Source: Acidobacteriota bacterium
GTDB lineage: Bacteria; Acidobacteriota; Terriglobia; Acidiferrales; UBA7541
NCBI GenBank assembly: GCA_003223295.1
Contig: QHYM01000121.1
Coordinates: 1 to 64,000 of the forward strand
Length of the DNA: 64,000 nt
Direction of reading: 5' to 3'
Both the position numbers and the translations under genes were made by a program. Positions 1 through 8,521 of the stretch are shown piece after piece. The notes beneath the pieces were generated by a model. The model was not told the origin of the DNA. It made no database searches and worked only from the letters and a program-made list of their open reading frames with translations. The stretch's first letter is position 1. Every line of letters starts with the position of its first letter.

Positions 1-873
1 TGGCCGCAGATCCACGGCGCGTTCCACGCCAAATGATGCCGGAACCAGCAAAATCAAAATGGAAAACATCGCTGGCGTTTGCTTCGGACGCCAGTGATGG
101 GCTTGGATCACGTAACCTAGCGAACCGCCGAGCGCCGCCAGTGCCAATGCAAATGGCGCGGCCATCAGCACGCAAATTACTCCTTCTAATGCAACCAGAA
201 TCAATGCGACTCCCACCAAACCTACCGGGAGAAGCGCAACGCCGATGCACTGCCACCAGTCGCGCGGCTCGTGATAGCTGTACAGCAGCACCGAGAACAC
301 TCCAAGGCAAAAAGGCAACGCTATGAAGAGTCCCCAGCCGTAGGCGCCGATCACCATTGTTCCCATGATCACGAACGCAAGCCCCAAGATCCCCGTGACC
401 GCAATCGCAAGCGCCGCGCTGCCGAGCTGCGTATGCGGGATGAAGCGATCGAATCCATGCGGCCCGGGCCATGGTGCCCCTTCCGATTCGGGAGAGCTCT
501 CACGCGGCGGCAGCAGGCAAAGAATAAGAAAAAACAGAACATTCACGAACGGAAAAAAGAAAAGCACCACAAGCCACACTGGCTGTCCAGCGTCCCGCAG
601 GCGCTTTACCGTCGTCGCGACTCCAACCCAGACAAAGGGAATCGAAACGAGCAGCAACGTGGCGATAAACTTTGCTTCGAAGCTCGACAGGTGATCCAGC
701 CGCGCCGCCTTACCCAGCGGCGCCCAGTAATTGAAACTGTTTTTGTAACCGAGGAACGAAGATGCAATCAGCCGGTCAAGATTGTGCTTGATCGCAACGC
801 CGACAAGTCCCACGGCCGCATACGCCGCCCGGCCCACGCGCCCATCCCACCGCCACAAGCCTGCGAACTTCAT
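1..873 (-). CDS. DUF805 domain membrane protein, 3' end outside window
   Basis: This frame is not in the ORF track because it runs off the window edge. Reverse-complement translation from the ATG at 873 is open for 291 codons. It begins MKFAGLWRWDGRVGRAAY, the start of a DUF805 (YhaH/YhaI-like) domain, and continues with hydrophobic helices and the typical VKRLRDAGQPVW segment near residue 90. After that domain come three to four more hydrophobic stretches, so it is longer than a plain DUF805 protein. The start overlaps the end of the upstream 150-aa gene by about 98 nt, but the domain needs this start. It is the most distal visible gene of the GbsR-led operon. Function unknown; the C-terminus is not visible. 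Confidence 0.75.
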   Translation of the reverse strand, partial: MKFAGLWRWDGRVGRAAYAAVGLVGVAIKHNLDRLIASSFLGYKNSFNYWAPLGKAARLDHLSSFEAKFIATLLLVSIPFVWVGVATTVKRLRDAGQPVWLVVLFFFPFVNVLFFLILCLLPPRESSPESEGAPWPGPHGFDRFIPHTQLGSAALAIAVTGILGLAFVIMGTMVIGAYGWGLFIALPFCLGVFSVLLYSYHEPRDWWQCIGVALLPVGLVGVALILVALEGVICVLMAAPFALALAALGGSLGYVIQAHHWRPKQTPAMFSILILLVPASFGVERAVDLRP

Positions 874-1228
874 TGCGGCCGAAGGCGGCGCCCTCGGGCC
901 AGTCCCGGTGCGAGTAGTAGGCAAAATCAACGACGATGCGCAGGAGCCAATAGAAACCGATGAAAAATGTCAGCGCCAGCGCGGAGCGGTCACCTCGCAA
1001 CATCTCTTCATGCAACGCGAGGGACATGGCGCCGAACGCCATGATGGTGTACACCGTGAATCCGCCGTGCACCCACGTCAGCTTGCGATTGAACGGCGTA
1101 AGTTTGGCCAGATCTTCTTTCCACCCTAGGCGAAAAGGCACCTGGAAGCTTGCAATCAGTAGACAGAAATGGCCGGCTCCCGCGAGCCAAAGGGCCAGAC
1201 TGAGCCATTCCTCAAAGTTTCTTGGCAT
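776..1228 (-). CDS. Small integral membrane protein, paralogue of the 135-aa protein at 3155-3562
   Basis: A 150-aa protein with about four hydrophobic segments in its first 115 residues. It shares a pattern with the 135-aa protein five genes upstream in the same operon: an N-terminal helix, a DLAKLTPFNRKLTWVHG-like loop matching DNLARVSPIIRQIFVVH, then a helix ending FYWLLRIVVDFAYY matching FWLLRAPVQLLYY. The last 35 residues are arginine- and glycine-rich and overlap the DUF805 gene in another frame, so the true C-terminus is uncertain. It starts 15 nt after the wax-synthase-like gene stops. I do not recognise a named family. Confidence 0.65.
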   Translation of the reverse strand: MPRNFEEWLSLALWLAGAGHFCLLIASFQVPFRLGWKEDLAKLTPFNRKLTWVHGGFTVYTIMAFGAMSLALHEEMLRGDRSALALTFFIGFYWLLRIVVDFAYYSHRDWPEGAAFGRNEVRRLVAVGWARGPGGVCGRGTCRRCDQAQS

Positions 1229-1243
1229 GTGCGCTATGTCCTT

Positions 1244-2179
1244 TCAACCCGCAATTGCGCGCAAAAACGGAACCATTACGCGCATCACAAGCCACGGATG
1301 AAACAGAGCAAAGACCGGGCCCGCCGCGATCAGCGCCGTCCACAGCCATCCTCGCGCGCCGCGTCCCAAGCCGAGCCGCTGGCCAGGCCCCGACCGCTCA
1401 ACGATCACGCCCATTCCTTGCACGAGAAAATACGCCGTTGGGAGTCCGTACCCCGCTCCAGCCGGAACGGAAATGACCAAATCGTGCAAGAGCCCTGAAG
1501 CGAGAAATGCACCGAGCGTGCCGGCTCCAGGACCGAAACGCTTTTGCAACGGTTGGAACACCCACGTGTGCGACAGGGTGCGAAAACCCAGGTTCCAACG
1601 CTTGCCCCACAGTTCGCTGAGCGAGCGCGAGACCAGCGGCCTCTGCATGATGGGTTTGACGCCAAGCCCAACTCGTCGCCAGGCCAGCGCAAGAAGATGA
1701 AACGTTCCAAAGTGGAGAAAGAGCACGAGACCCAGCATGCCGGCCCAACCGCCTAAGACCGCATGCCCCAGGGAGACTCTGCGCGCGCCAACCCAGACCA
1801 TCGCGATTCCCGCGAGTGTCTTCCCTATCCCCGCAAACCATTCGCTTATCAGAATGCTTTGCTTCTCCGAGGCAACATCGAAGAACTCCGGCGCATCCAT
1901 TCCGGGCCACAGCAGAAGGTAGGCGGCGTCACGTTTCCAATTCCCCGCAACTCGCCCGGCCGCGCGGGCCTCCCACCACGTCTGCCATTTGCAGCCTGCA
2001 AAGATCGCTGCCGCAAGCAGCCACATGAAAACCCACGGGAGCAGCCGTGCACGCAACGCGATCATCAGTAACGGTAGGAGAATCAGGGGCGCCCAGCCAA
2101 TCCAACTTCGCAAACGGCTTCGCCCAGACACAGTGGCGCTTCGGCGCGGCACCGCCTCAGTAAGAATTGCTTCTTTCAC
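1244..2179 (-). CDS. Wax synthase-like membrane-bound O-acyltransferase (MBOAT_2 type)
   Basis: The ORF track starts at 2365, but the first 62 codons read through the neighbouring gene in the wrong frame. The better start is GTG at 2179, which shares a GTGA overlap with the YndJ-like gene's stop and gives 311 aa. The protein has many membrane helices. The middle carries LWGKRWNLGFRTLSHTWVF, followed by SGLLHDLVISVPAG and the PTAYFLVQGMGVIVER segment, the order seen in the wax-synthase domain of plant and bacterial long-chain acyltransferases. The histidine of SGLLHD is the expected catalytic residue. The likely role is acyl transfer to a lipid alcohol at the membrane; the actual substrate cannot be read from the sequence. 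Confidence 0.7.
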   Translation of the reverse strand: MKEAILTEAVPRRSATVSGRSRLRSWIGWAPLILLPLLMIALRARLLPWVFMWLLAAAIFAGCKWQTWWEARAAGRVAGNWKRDAAYLLLWPGMDAPEFFDVASEKQSILISEWFAGIGKTLAGIAMVWVGARRVSLGHAVLGGWAGMLGLVLFLHFGTFHLLALAWRRVGLGVKPIMQRPLVSRSLSELWGKRWNLGFRTLSHTWVFQPLQKRFGPGAGTLGAFLASGLLHDLVISVPAGAGYGLPTAYFLVQGMGVIVERSGPGQRLGLGRGARGWLWTALIAAGPVFALFHPWLVMRVMVPFLRAIAG

Positions 2180-3147
2180 ATTCGCTCCGATTTCGGCTGG
2201 GTTTGCCGACGCAACAAGGTCCAGCCCACGAGCGAGCACAAACCGAAACCAACCGAGTTGAGAACGCCGTGATAACGCGCCATCTGCTGGAGATTGACAA
2301 AGGCGTGGAGCGGATATTCGCCAATAGCCCAAATGCCCGCCAACGCCATTCCCAGAATCACGCACCCGCTACCGACGAGCAGCATTCGGCCACCGAGTCC
2401 GCTAGCATCAGCCAGTCCAATCCGAAATGTTCCCAGCGCGACACCACCTTCACCAATCACGATCAGCCCGACAGCGGCCAGCTTCAGTTTTGGCCCAACA
2501 AGAAAAGCCAGGCCTAACAAACCAGGACCAAGTACGGCGCAAGACAATGCAATCCGAAGCGCGAGGGGCAGGCGAATCGCACTTGCGTTTGAGGCTACTA
2601 ATCCAGCTAGAATCGCGGCCATCAGCCCTGCGTAATGAAAATGGACTGCTGTCAGCAGCACGATCGGCTCGTGAAAACCGACGGGTTGCTTTCCGAGTCT
2701 CGATGCCAAAAGCCACAGCGCGCCAACAAGTGTGTATCCTTCACCGATGGCGAAGCAGAACTCGGGGAACGAGCGCAGGCGCGTTCTGATGAACCTTTCC
2801 AGCCCATCGAGAGCTAAAGACATAGCAACGATCACCCAAACGCACAGCAGCGCACCTGCCGCCCTTCCTTCACTCATGAAAAAACTCACAGTGATCAGTG
2901 CTGCGCCCAAAGGAAGAAAGTATCGGATGGCCAAGCTGTTCATTAGAGAAAGGCGACTGACTTGGGTTGCCGGCAACAGGCCCAACGCGAGAGGAACAAT
3001 CACTAGCGGCGCGAGAAGAAACAGCAGGTCAAAAATACTGAGCCGGAAGCTCCCCAGAAAAACGCCTGCCGCAAGAATCAACCAGAGGAGACTCCCGGCG
3101 GCAGCCGTTCTCACTCCTGATGGAAAAAGGACTTGGTCTGGGCGCAT
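2176..3147 (-). CDS. YndJ-like multi-pass membrane protein
   Basis: The track start at 3171 is a TTG overlapping the upstream gene. ATG at 3147 (MRPDQVLFPSG) is preferred, giving 323 aa. Nine to ten hydrophobic segments cover most of the length. Conserved-looking signatures are VHFHYAGLMAAILAG in the middle and MARYHGVLNSVGFGLCSL near the C-terminus, which match my recollection of the Bacillus YndJ family. The biochemical role of YndJ proteins is not established. The gene lies 8 nt after the small membrane protein and overlaps the acyltransferase start by 4 nt, so the three are almost certainly translated together. Confidence 0.65.
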   Translation of the reverse strand: MRPDQVLFPSGVRTAAAGSLLWLILAAGVFLGSFRLSIFDLLFLLAPLVIVPLALGLLPATQVSRLSLMNSLAIRYFLPLGAALITVSFFMSEGRAAGALLCVWVIVAMSLALDGLERFIRTRLRSFPEFCFAIGEGYTLVGALWLLASRLGKQPVGFHEPIVLLTAVHFHYAGLMAAILAGLVASNASAIRLPLALRIALSCAVLGPGLLGLAFLVGPKLKLAAVGLIVIGEGGVALGTFRIGLADASGLGGRMLLVGSGCVILGMALAGIWAIGEYPLHAFVNLQQMARYHGVLNSVGFGLCSLVGWTLLRRQTQPKSERM

Positions 3148-3154
3148 TGCAAAC

Positions 3155-3562
3155 TCACAGTCCCTGAGCAAACGAAGCTGCGCCGTAGGTTGCAGCTAGG
3201 AAAAGCGCACCCACTGTGAAGGCAATGTCGCCCAAGCGATTTTCACGGCGGAGGGCAACGTCGTAATAGAGGAGCTGAACGGGAGCGCGAAGCAGCCAGA
3301 AAACTGAAATCGCGGCCGCGAGGAAGCGTCCGAGGCCGCGGCCGCTGGCCAATTCGCCTGCGAAGCCGAACGTCAACACCGCGAAGAGCAGCACGACGCC
3401 CACGATGTAAACGGAATGAACGACGAAGATTTGCCGGATGATCGGCGAAACGCGCGCAAGATTATCGCGGTATTTCAGTTTTGCGGGAAGAAACAGATTT
3501 GCCGAGGCAATCGCCACTTGCACGAGACCGGCCAGCCACAGGAGCAGCACAAGAGCACGCAT
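3155..3562 (-). CDS. Small four-helix membrane protein
   Basis: A 135-aa protein with four predicted membrane helices. A strong ribosome site (AAGGAG) sits 6 to 7 nt before the ATG at 3562. The N-terminus (MRALVLLLWLAGLVQVAIASANLF) could be a membrane anchor or signal. It resembles the 150-aa protein at 776-1228 in helix order and in the FWLLRAPVQLLYY region, so the operon carries two diverged copies. The position between DCC and YndJ genes suggests a role in the same membrane process. No family name recognised. Confidence 0.65.
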   Translation of the reverse strand: MRALVLLLWLAGLVQVAIASANLFLPAKLKYRDNLARVSPIIRQIFVVHSVYIVGVVLLFAVLTFGFAGELASGRGLGRFLAAAISVFWLLRAPVQLLYYDVALRRENRLGDIAFTVGALFLAATYGAASFAQGL

Positions 3563-3587
3563 GGTAGTCTCCTTTGCCGCGCGGCGC

Positions 3588-4001
3588 TCACTTCGAACCT
3601 TGCCCCGCCGGGCATTGCGCCGCCGCGCATTTGCGATTCGCCGCCACCCAGCGGTATCCTTTGCGCAAAATGTCCATCATCCCGGGAATCTTCGAAACCC
3701 ATACCAGCGGCGCCGCCCACCAAATTTCGCGCGCCAGCTCAATCGCTGCGTCCGCGCCGCCGCAACGGCTGCCATCGCTCAACAGGAATTGCATTTCTTT
3801 CATCAAGTCGTCGCGCGACAGACCGAGCAACTCCGCGACACGCGGATCCTGCAGCGGAGCCAGGGCCATCCCGCGGCGCTCCATAATCGGAGCCAGCCAC
3901 CGCGCGATGCGTGTGCAAAACTTGCAGTCCGCGTCGAAGAACAGCCAGCCTCGCGCGTGCCGCCCCTTTCCGTCCGTGTATTCACTCACCAGCGAAATCA
4001 T
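3588..4001 (-). CDS. DCC family thiol-disulfide oxidoreductase-like protein (DUF393)
   Basis: ATG at 4001 is preferred over the track's TTG at 4022 because AGGAAG lies just upstream; this gives 137 aa. The N-terminal FFDADCKFC is the DCC-family signature (usually YDGDCxxC), with the two cysteines arranged as a redox CxxC. The remaining hallmark, a leucine-rich helix around [20 protein letters not shown] and a later [11 protein letters not shown], also fits. A role in disulfide or thiol chemistry at the membrane is usually proposed for this family but is not proven. It lies 17 nt after the GbsR-like gene. Confidence 0.75.
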   Translation of the reverse strand: MISLVSEYTDGKGRHARGWLFFDADCKFCTRIARWLAPIMERRGMALAPLQDPRVAELLGLSRDDLMKEMQFLLSDGSRCGGADAAIELAREIWWAAPLVWVSKIPGMMDILRKGYRWVAANRKCAAAQCPAGQGSK

Positions 4002-4018
4002 TTTTCTTCCTGCCTTCT

Positions 4019-4579
4019 TCAACCGGCCTTTTTGCCAAGCATGGTCACCACTTTGCCGCGCAACTTGAGGACGCCCTTCAGCGCGCCCGCCGGCATGCGA
4101 ATCACTTCTTCAAACAACCCCGTCATCGCCGTCAGGAATTCCAGCATATCCGTCAGCCGCTCGCGCGTGTAGCCATCGCCTTGCGGATTCGCCTTGACCT
4201 CCTGCACGCATTCATCAAGCACGCGCAACGTGGGATCAATCTCCCGGCGCTTCCGCTCTTCCGAAACAATGCGGAAAATCTCCCAAACGTCTTTGATGGA
4301 TTCGAAATGGTCGCGCCGGTCGCCCAGCACGTGCACCACGCGCACGATGCGCCAGCCCTGCAGCTCGCGCAGGCTGGTGCTGACGTTCGAACGGGCCACC
4401 GCAAGCGTTTCGGCAATCTCGTCCGCGGGCAGGGGGTGTGGGGAAAGAAACAGCAGCGCGTGGACCTGCGCCACGGTGCGGTTGATGCCCCAGCGGGTGC
4501 CCATCTCGCCCCAGTGGAGGATGAATTTCTGGGCCACCGGGGTGAGTGAATTTTGTGTTGTTTTTGTATGTACGCTCAT
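4019..4579 (-). CDS. GbsR/MarR-type transcriptional regulator
   Basis: A 186-aa protein. A winged helix-turn-helix lies at about residues 30-95 ([23 protein letters not shown], then [20 protein letters not shown] as recognition helix and wing). The alpha-helical C-terminal half resembles GbsR-type members of the MarR superfamily, including the [14 protein letters not shown] segment. It is the first gene of the minus-strand operon, so it probably controls its own transcription and that of the six downstream genes. The effector is unknown. Confidence 0.85.
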   Translation of the reverse strand: MSVHTKTTQNSLTPVAQKFILHWGEMGTRWGINRTVAQVHALLFLSPHPLPADEIAETLAVARSNVSTSLRELQGWRIVRVVHVLGDRRDHFESIKDVWEIFRIVSEERKRREIDPTLRVLDECVQEVKANPQGDGYTRERLTDMLEFLTAMTGLFEEVIRMPAGALKGVLKLRGKVVTMLGKKAG

Positions 4580-4602
4580 TTCTGTTATTTCTCTCTATTC
4601 AG

Positions 4603-4632
4603 AAAGTACCAAACATACCGCCCGTTTGTCAA
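4603..4632 (-). promoter_or_regulatory. Candidate sigma-70 promoter for the GbsR-led operon
   Basis: On the minus strand TTGACA (4632-4627) is followed after 18 nt by TACTTT (4608-4603). Transcription would start near 4596, giving a leader of under 20 nt before the ATG at 4579. The -35 matches consensus exactly; the -10 is a moderate match. Confidence 0.5.
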
Positions 4633-4850
4633 GTGTTTTTTGTGGGTTTTCTCGTCGGCTTTTGGGGGCTAAAGGAAGCTGCCAAGGGCCTGCTCCCCAG
4701 CTCTCGGTCGTGGTCAGGTAAGGGCCGCAGCGATATCTCTCGACACTTCGACCCTCTTAATCCCCAGGATTGTTCGGTTCGCTCGCTTTTGTGGACAGAA
4801 GATAGACGCCAGCTATTTCGCCGCTACTTGCACGACGATGCGCCGCAGTA

Positions 4851-6872
4851 TTAGTAGTTGAGGCTGAAATTCAAAAGGTGCCAATGCACCAGGAGCCAGA
4901 ACAATCCCACGCAGCCGACCGCAAGCAACGTGTTCCAGATCTTGTACCAGACCCATTGCTGCTCATCGGCCCACGACTTGATGGCGGCAATGATAGTGAT
5001 TAAGGCGCCGACTCCGCCGAGGACTCCAATCAACTGCCAGAGATGCAGTTTCCTATCACCGCTGGAGCCCAGCCCTCCCGGCTTCTCCAAAGCATTCAAT
5101 ACCAGCATCAGCCCGCACAAATAGGCGATGTCGACAAAGCATGCGATCTTTACCCACCGCCGCCAGCTTCGGGCAGCTGGTCCCAGCGTGAGCGGCCTGT
5201 CGTAATGCTTTCGAAGAATCGCCGCCACCGGCCAGAGAAGAATGGTCAGGATGACTACACCCACGCCGAAGCCAATGACGATGTAATTGAACATTTGGTT
5301 GTCGAGCCCGCTGTCGACTTCCTGGAAGACCATGAAGGGATAGTCGATGTACGCCACGCGGTGACCGCTGGCATCCTTTATAAAAGCGACTTTTTCCGGC
5401 CCGTCGTCGGAGCGGAATAGCATCGGTCCCACTTCACGAAAATGGCGCGGCTGGCCGTTTTCTTTCTTGAGGAAGCCATCGAGGTAAATAGTGTTGTCTT
5501 TCGGATCCGCCACGAATTTCGCTTCTCCCAACACCGTTGTCACCGCCAGGATATTGGTGTCGAAGCGCCGGCTGATCTTGTAGGGGCCCGCGACGCTTTG
5601 CGCGTCCTCTTTCGCTGTGGAGACTGTGGGTTCGCTCGCGGGGGCGCCGGGGAAGTAGCGGTCCATGAATTTGATGAACAGGTCACTGCGCGCATCGCCG
5701 TGTTCCGGACGGCCTCCGCTGTTGTAGGACACAAACAGCCCCACGTTTTCATTTATCAGCAACAACAAGTCGCTGTGGAACAATTCGGTGTCGCCACCGT
5801 GCGCGATAACGCGGTGGCCATTCATGTTTTGCTCGTAAAAGCCCAGGCACATGGCGTTCATACTCGCGGGCCAGCCTTCTTGCCGCGTGTGCATCTGGAC
5901 CGCTGTCTCCGGCTTGAGGATTTGCGCGTCGCCGTAACGGCCATTCTGCAAATGCATGATCATCCAGTGCGCCATGGACTCCGCTGAGGCGGACAGCGAG
6001 CCCGCAGGCGCTACCTCGACCCATTCGAATGGCTTCGGTTTCCCCGAGCCGAGATTATATCCATTGGACATAAAGGGCTTGAGTGATTCCGGCAGCGGTT
6101 GGCGGAACGTAGCGCGCGTCATATTCAGCGGCTTGAAGAAATGATCGTCCACATAATCATCAAACGGCTGACCAGATACGCGCTGCAGCATGTATGCCGC
6201 GAGCGTGGTGGCGTAATTCGAATAAGCCGGAGTCGTCCCCGGCGGAAAAATCTGCGCGGGCAAATGTGTCGGCAGATACTTGGCCATGGGCATCAAATCT
6301 TTCTCCGAGCCGACAAAAAGGTCTTTGATGGTCTCTTCGAGACCAGAACGATGGGTCATGATGTCGCGTAGCGTGGTGGGCTTGCCAAAGGTCTGCGGAA
6401 CCTTGAAGTCGAGATACTGATTTACGTCGGCGTCCAGGTTGAGCTTGCCCTGCTCGACTTGCTGCATCACGGCGGTCCAGGTAAACGTCTTGGAGATGGA
6501 ACCCGGCCGGAATAGGGTGTCCTGCGGGGAGACCGGCGTCTTCTTTTCGGCGTCCGCGTAGCCATATCCCTTTTCGAAGAGCACTTTGCCGTCTTTGACG
6601 ACGGCGATGACGGCGCCGGCGATGTCGGCTTTCTCGATCTGTCCGGGCATCAGCCCGTCGAGAAAAGCTGAAAGATCGGTCGCGGTCAATTCCTGGCCGT
6701 GAATCGCCGTGGCCGAGAAACTCGCCGCAGCCTGGGGAGTTTTCCCTGCCGCGGAGGAACTTTTCGGTGCGGCTGGTTTTTGCTCCTGCGCGTAGAGTTG
6801 CGCACCCAACAAGCCGCACCCGGCCACCACCAATGCCGCACTGCGCAGGACCCATTGACGCAAGTTCGTCAT
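4851..6872 (-). CDS. Secreted or membrane-anchored beta-lactamase-like serine hydrolase
   Basis: A 673-aa protein. Residues 1-29 form a signal peptide ending near LYAQE, and an Ala/Pro/Ser linker follows. The class C beta-lactamase/penicillin-binding-protein fold begins near residue 65. The active-site SISK tetrad is at about residues 125-128 (FRPGSISKTFTW), YSN (TPAYSNYATT) near 215 and the third-element HGG (VIAHGGDTELFHS) further on. A C-terminal extension of about 150 residues carries four membrane helices, so the catalytic domain is probably held at the outer face of the inner membrane. The family includes esterases, D-aminopeptidases and peptidases; resistance to beta-lactams should not be assumed. 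GGGAG lies 7 nt before the ATG. Confidence 0.85.
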   Translation of the reverse strand: MTNLRQWVLRSAALVVAGCGLLGAQLYAQEQKPAAPKSSSAAGKTPQAAASFSATAIHGQELTATDLSAFLDGLMPGQIEKADIAGAVIAVVKDGKVLFEKGYGYADAEKKTPVSPQDTLFRPGSISKTFTWTAVMQQVEQGKLNLDADVNQYLDFKVPQTFGKPTTLRDIMTHRSGLEETIKDLFVGSEKDLMPMAKYLPTHLPAQIFPPGTTPAYSNYATTLAAYMLQRVSGQPFDDYVDDHFFKPLNMTRATFRQPLPESLKPFMSNGYNLGSGKPKPFEWVEVAPAGSLSASAESMAHWMIMHLQNGRYGDAQILKPETAVQMHTRQEGWPASMNAMCLGFYEQNMNGHRVIAHGGDTELFHSDLLLLINENVGLFVSYNSGGRPEHGDARSDLFIKFMDRYFPGAPASEPTVSTAKEDAQSVAGPYKISRRFDTNILAVTTVLGEAKFVADPKDNTIYLDGFLKKENGQPRHFREVGPMLFRSDDGPEKVAFIKDASGHRVAYIDYPFMVFQEVDSGLDNQMFNYIVIGFGVGVVILTILLWPVAAILRKHYDRPLTLGPAARSWRRWVKIACFVDIAYLCGLMLVLNALEKPGGLGSSGDRKLHLWQLIGVLGGVGALITIIAAIKSWADEQQWVWYKIWNTLLAVGCVGLFWLLVHWHLLNFSLNY

Positions 6873-6950
6873 CTTCGTCTCCCGATCTGAAGCAAATTGT
6901 GAATGTGAAACGTTTGATGCACTAACGCATGGGAATCTTCAATCTGCGAC

Positions 6951-6979
6951 ACTCTAGGCGGCCCATAAACAGCTGTCAA
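6951..6979 (-). promoter_or_regulatory. Candidate sigma-70 promoter for the serine hydrolase gene
   Basis: On the minus strand TTGACA (6979-6974), a 17-nt spacer, then TAGAGT (6956-6951). The start site would be near 6944, leaving a leader of about 70 nt before the ATG at 6872. The ORF track's 65-aa ORF across this region (6869-7066) has no recognisable features and I leave it out. Confidence 0.45.
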
Positions 6980-7093
6980 GGCACATTTACAAGAAAAAAC
7001 AACCAGCGAGGCGCTTACAACGTCTGTTACAGATAGTTCCCAAACCGGAGCGTCGGCAAATCTCATGCACGGCTCCAGAGTGATCTTGCGGCG

Positions 7094-8419
7094 TTATTTT
7101 CTTACTTCCTGAATGGCGGGAACCAACTCGGGGATTTCGATGCGAATCATCGTGCCTTCGCTCGGGCGGCTGTGGATGTCGAGTTGAAAATCCGTTCCAT
7201 AAAGAACGCGCAGCCGCTCGCGCACATTGCTCAGTCCAATCCCTTCCACATACACGTGCGGCAGCTTTTCTTCCGAAATCCCCACGCCGTTGTCTTCAAT
7301 CTCGATGCTTAGGCGGCCCTCTCGGCCGATGGTGCGCAGTTCAATTTTGCCGCCGCCGATTTTCGGCGCCAGCCCGTGCTTCAAGCAATTTTCGACAATC
7401 GGCTGCAGCAGCATGCTGGGCACGAACGCTTCGAGCGCGGCATCGTCGACCTGTTTCACAATTTCCAGGTTTTCGCGGCCAAAGCGGGCCACTTCGATGT
7501 CCAGGTAGTCGTCGATGAATTGCAATTCCTCGCGAAGCGGTACAAACGTTTCGTGCTTGCGCAACAACCTGCGAAGGATATTGCTCAGCTTGAGCACCAC
7601 CCCGCGGGCAGAGTCCGGATCAAAACGGATCAACGCCGTTACGGTGTTCAACGTATTGAAAAGAAAATGGGGGTTGATCTGCCGCGACAGCGCGTCCATA
7701 CGCGCCTTGAGCAGAAGCTGCTGGTGCCGCTCAAGGTTCATTTCGTTGCGCGTGTTGTTCCAGATTTTCAAAGGTGACGCTACCGACATCAACGTGGCAA
7801 TAACAGCGAGGATCAGCCACCAGTCCCAGCGCGCATGAATGGCGAAAAGCCATTTTGGTTTGGTCGCCAGCACCAAAGCCACGCGCCCCACCTCCAGGCC
7901 CACGCACGTTGCGAGCGGCGCCATTTCCCAGGACAACTCGGCTTTCCTCAATAAGCGGACCGTAGCCTTAGGAATGTTCAAAAAGGTGAAGGGTCCGAAA
8001 TTCCAGAGGTCTTCTTTATTGGGGATGGCCTGGCGGATCAACCCACCGAGCAAACCGGCCGAGGAAGCCGCGGGCATCGCCAGCCACTCATGCCCCACCA
8101 AAGCGGGGATAGTGATGATGGCCCCGCCGATGGGTCCTACGACGCGGCCTCCCAGCAAGCCCATGAGGAACGCGCCCTCGAGCGACAAATCGGCGAAGGA
8201 ATAGGCAGCGCCGCCAATCAGGCGCAACGTCACGCCCAAAATCAGCGGGGGCACCATGAAGAGCATCAATTTCAGTTTTTGATCGGGGTCGCGCTGCTCT
8301 GTGAATAACACGCGGCGCAGCGTGTTCCACCGGGCAAGGAGTGCAGCAAAAGAAGACGCAACCGCCACCTTCAGCAACAAAGTGAAAAGGAACTCGCGAA
8401 CTGAGGAACCTGTGTCCAT
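7094..8419 (-). CDS. LytS/YpdA-type sensor histidine kinase
   Basis: A 441-aa protein. The first ~215 residues hold about six membrane helices of the 5TMR-LYT sensing type. A coiled linker then leads to the His_kinase domain: LSRQINPHFLFNTLN carries the phospho-acceptor His at about residue 251. The ATPase domain shows IVENCLKHGL (N box) and IEDNGVGIS (G box). Such kinases normally phosphorylate LytTR-type response regulators, often from the next gene; no such regulator lies beside this one, so it is an orphan here. The ligand is unknown; relatives sense cell-wall or carboxylate signals. Confidence 0.9.
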   Translation of the reverse strand: MDTGSSVREFLFTLLLKVAVASSFAALLARWNTLRRVLFTEQRDPDQKLKLMLFMVPPLILGVTLRLIGGAAYSFADLSLEGAFLMGLLGGRVVGPIGGAIITIPALVGHEWLAMPAASSAGLLGGLIRQAIPNKEDLWNFGPFTFLNIPKATVRLLRKAELSWEMAPLATCVGLEVGRVALVLATKPKWLFAIHARWDWWLILAVIATLMSVASPLKIWNNTRNEMNLERHQQLLLKARMDALSRQINPHFLFNTLNTVTALIRFDPDSARGVVLKLSNILRRLLRKHETFVPLREELQFIDDYLDIEVARFGRENLEIVKQVDDAALEAFVPSMLLQPIVENCLKHGLAPKIGGGKIELRTIGREGRLSIEIEDNGVGISEEKLPHVYVEGIGLSNVRERLRVLYGTDFQLDIHSRPSEGTMIRIEIPELVPAIQEVRK

Positions 8420-8521
8420 GGGCGGCCGCGCCTCAGGTAACGCTAGCCAATCCGATGAACGATGTAAAGCGAGTTGCCGAAAGGGGAAAGGAGCTGGTCA
8501 GTTTAAGGTCCGCCTGTGGCC

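Noticed and set aside
33-963. Plus-strand ORFs over the first kilobase (97, 230 and 109 aa)
   Set aside because: Arg-rich, no motif, and they are shadows of the minus-strand DUF805 frame that runs off the window.
4546-4854. Plus-strand 102-aa ORF upstream of the GbsR-like gene
   Set aside because: Overlaps the regulator start and its likely promoter; no recognisable features or ribosome site.
4851-6872. Antibiotic-resistance beta-lactamase
   Set aside because: The SxxK/YxN fold is shared by many peptidases and esterases, and the four C-terminal helices are not typical of resistance enzymes.
6869-7066. 65-aa minus ORF before the serine hydrolase
   Set aside because: Covers the candidate promoter and has no motif.
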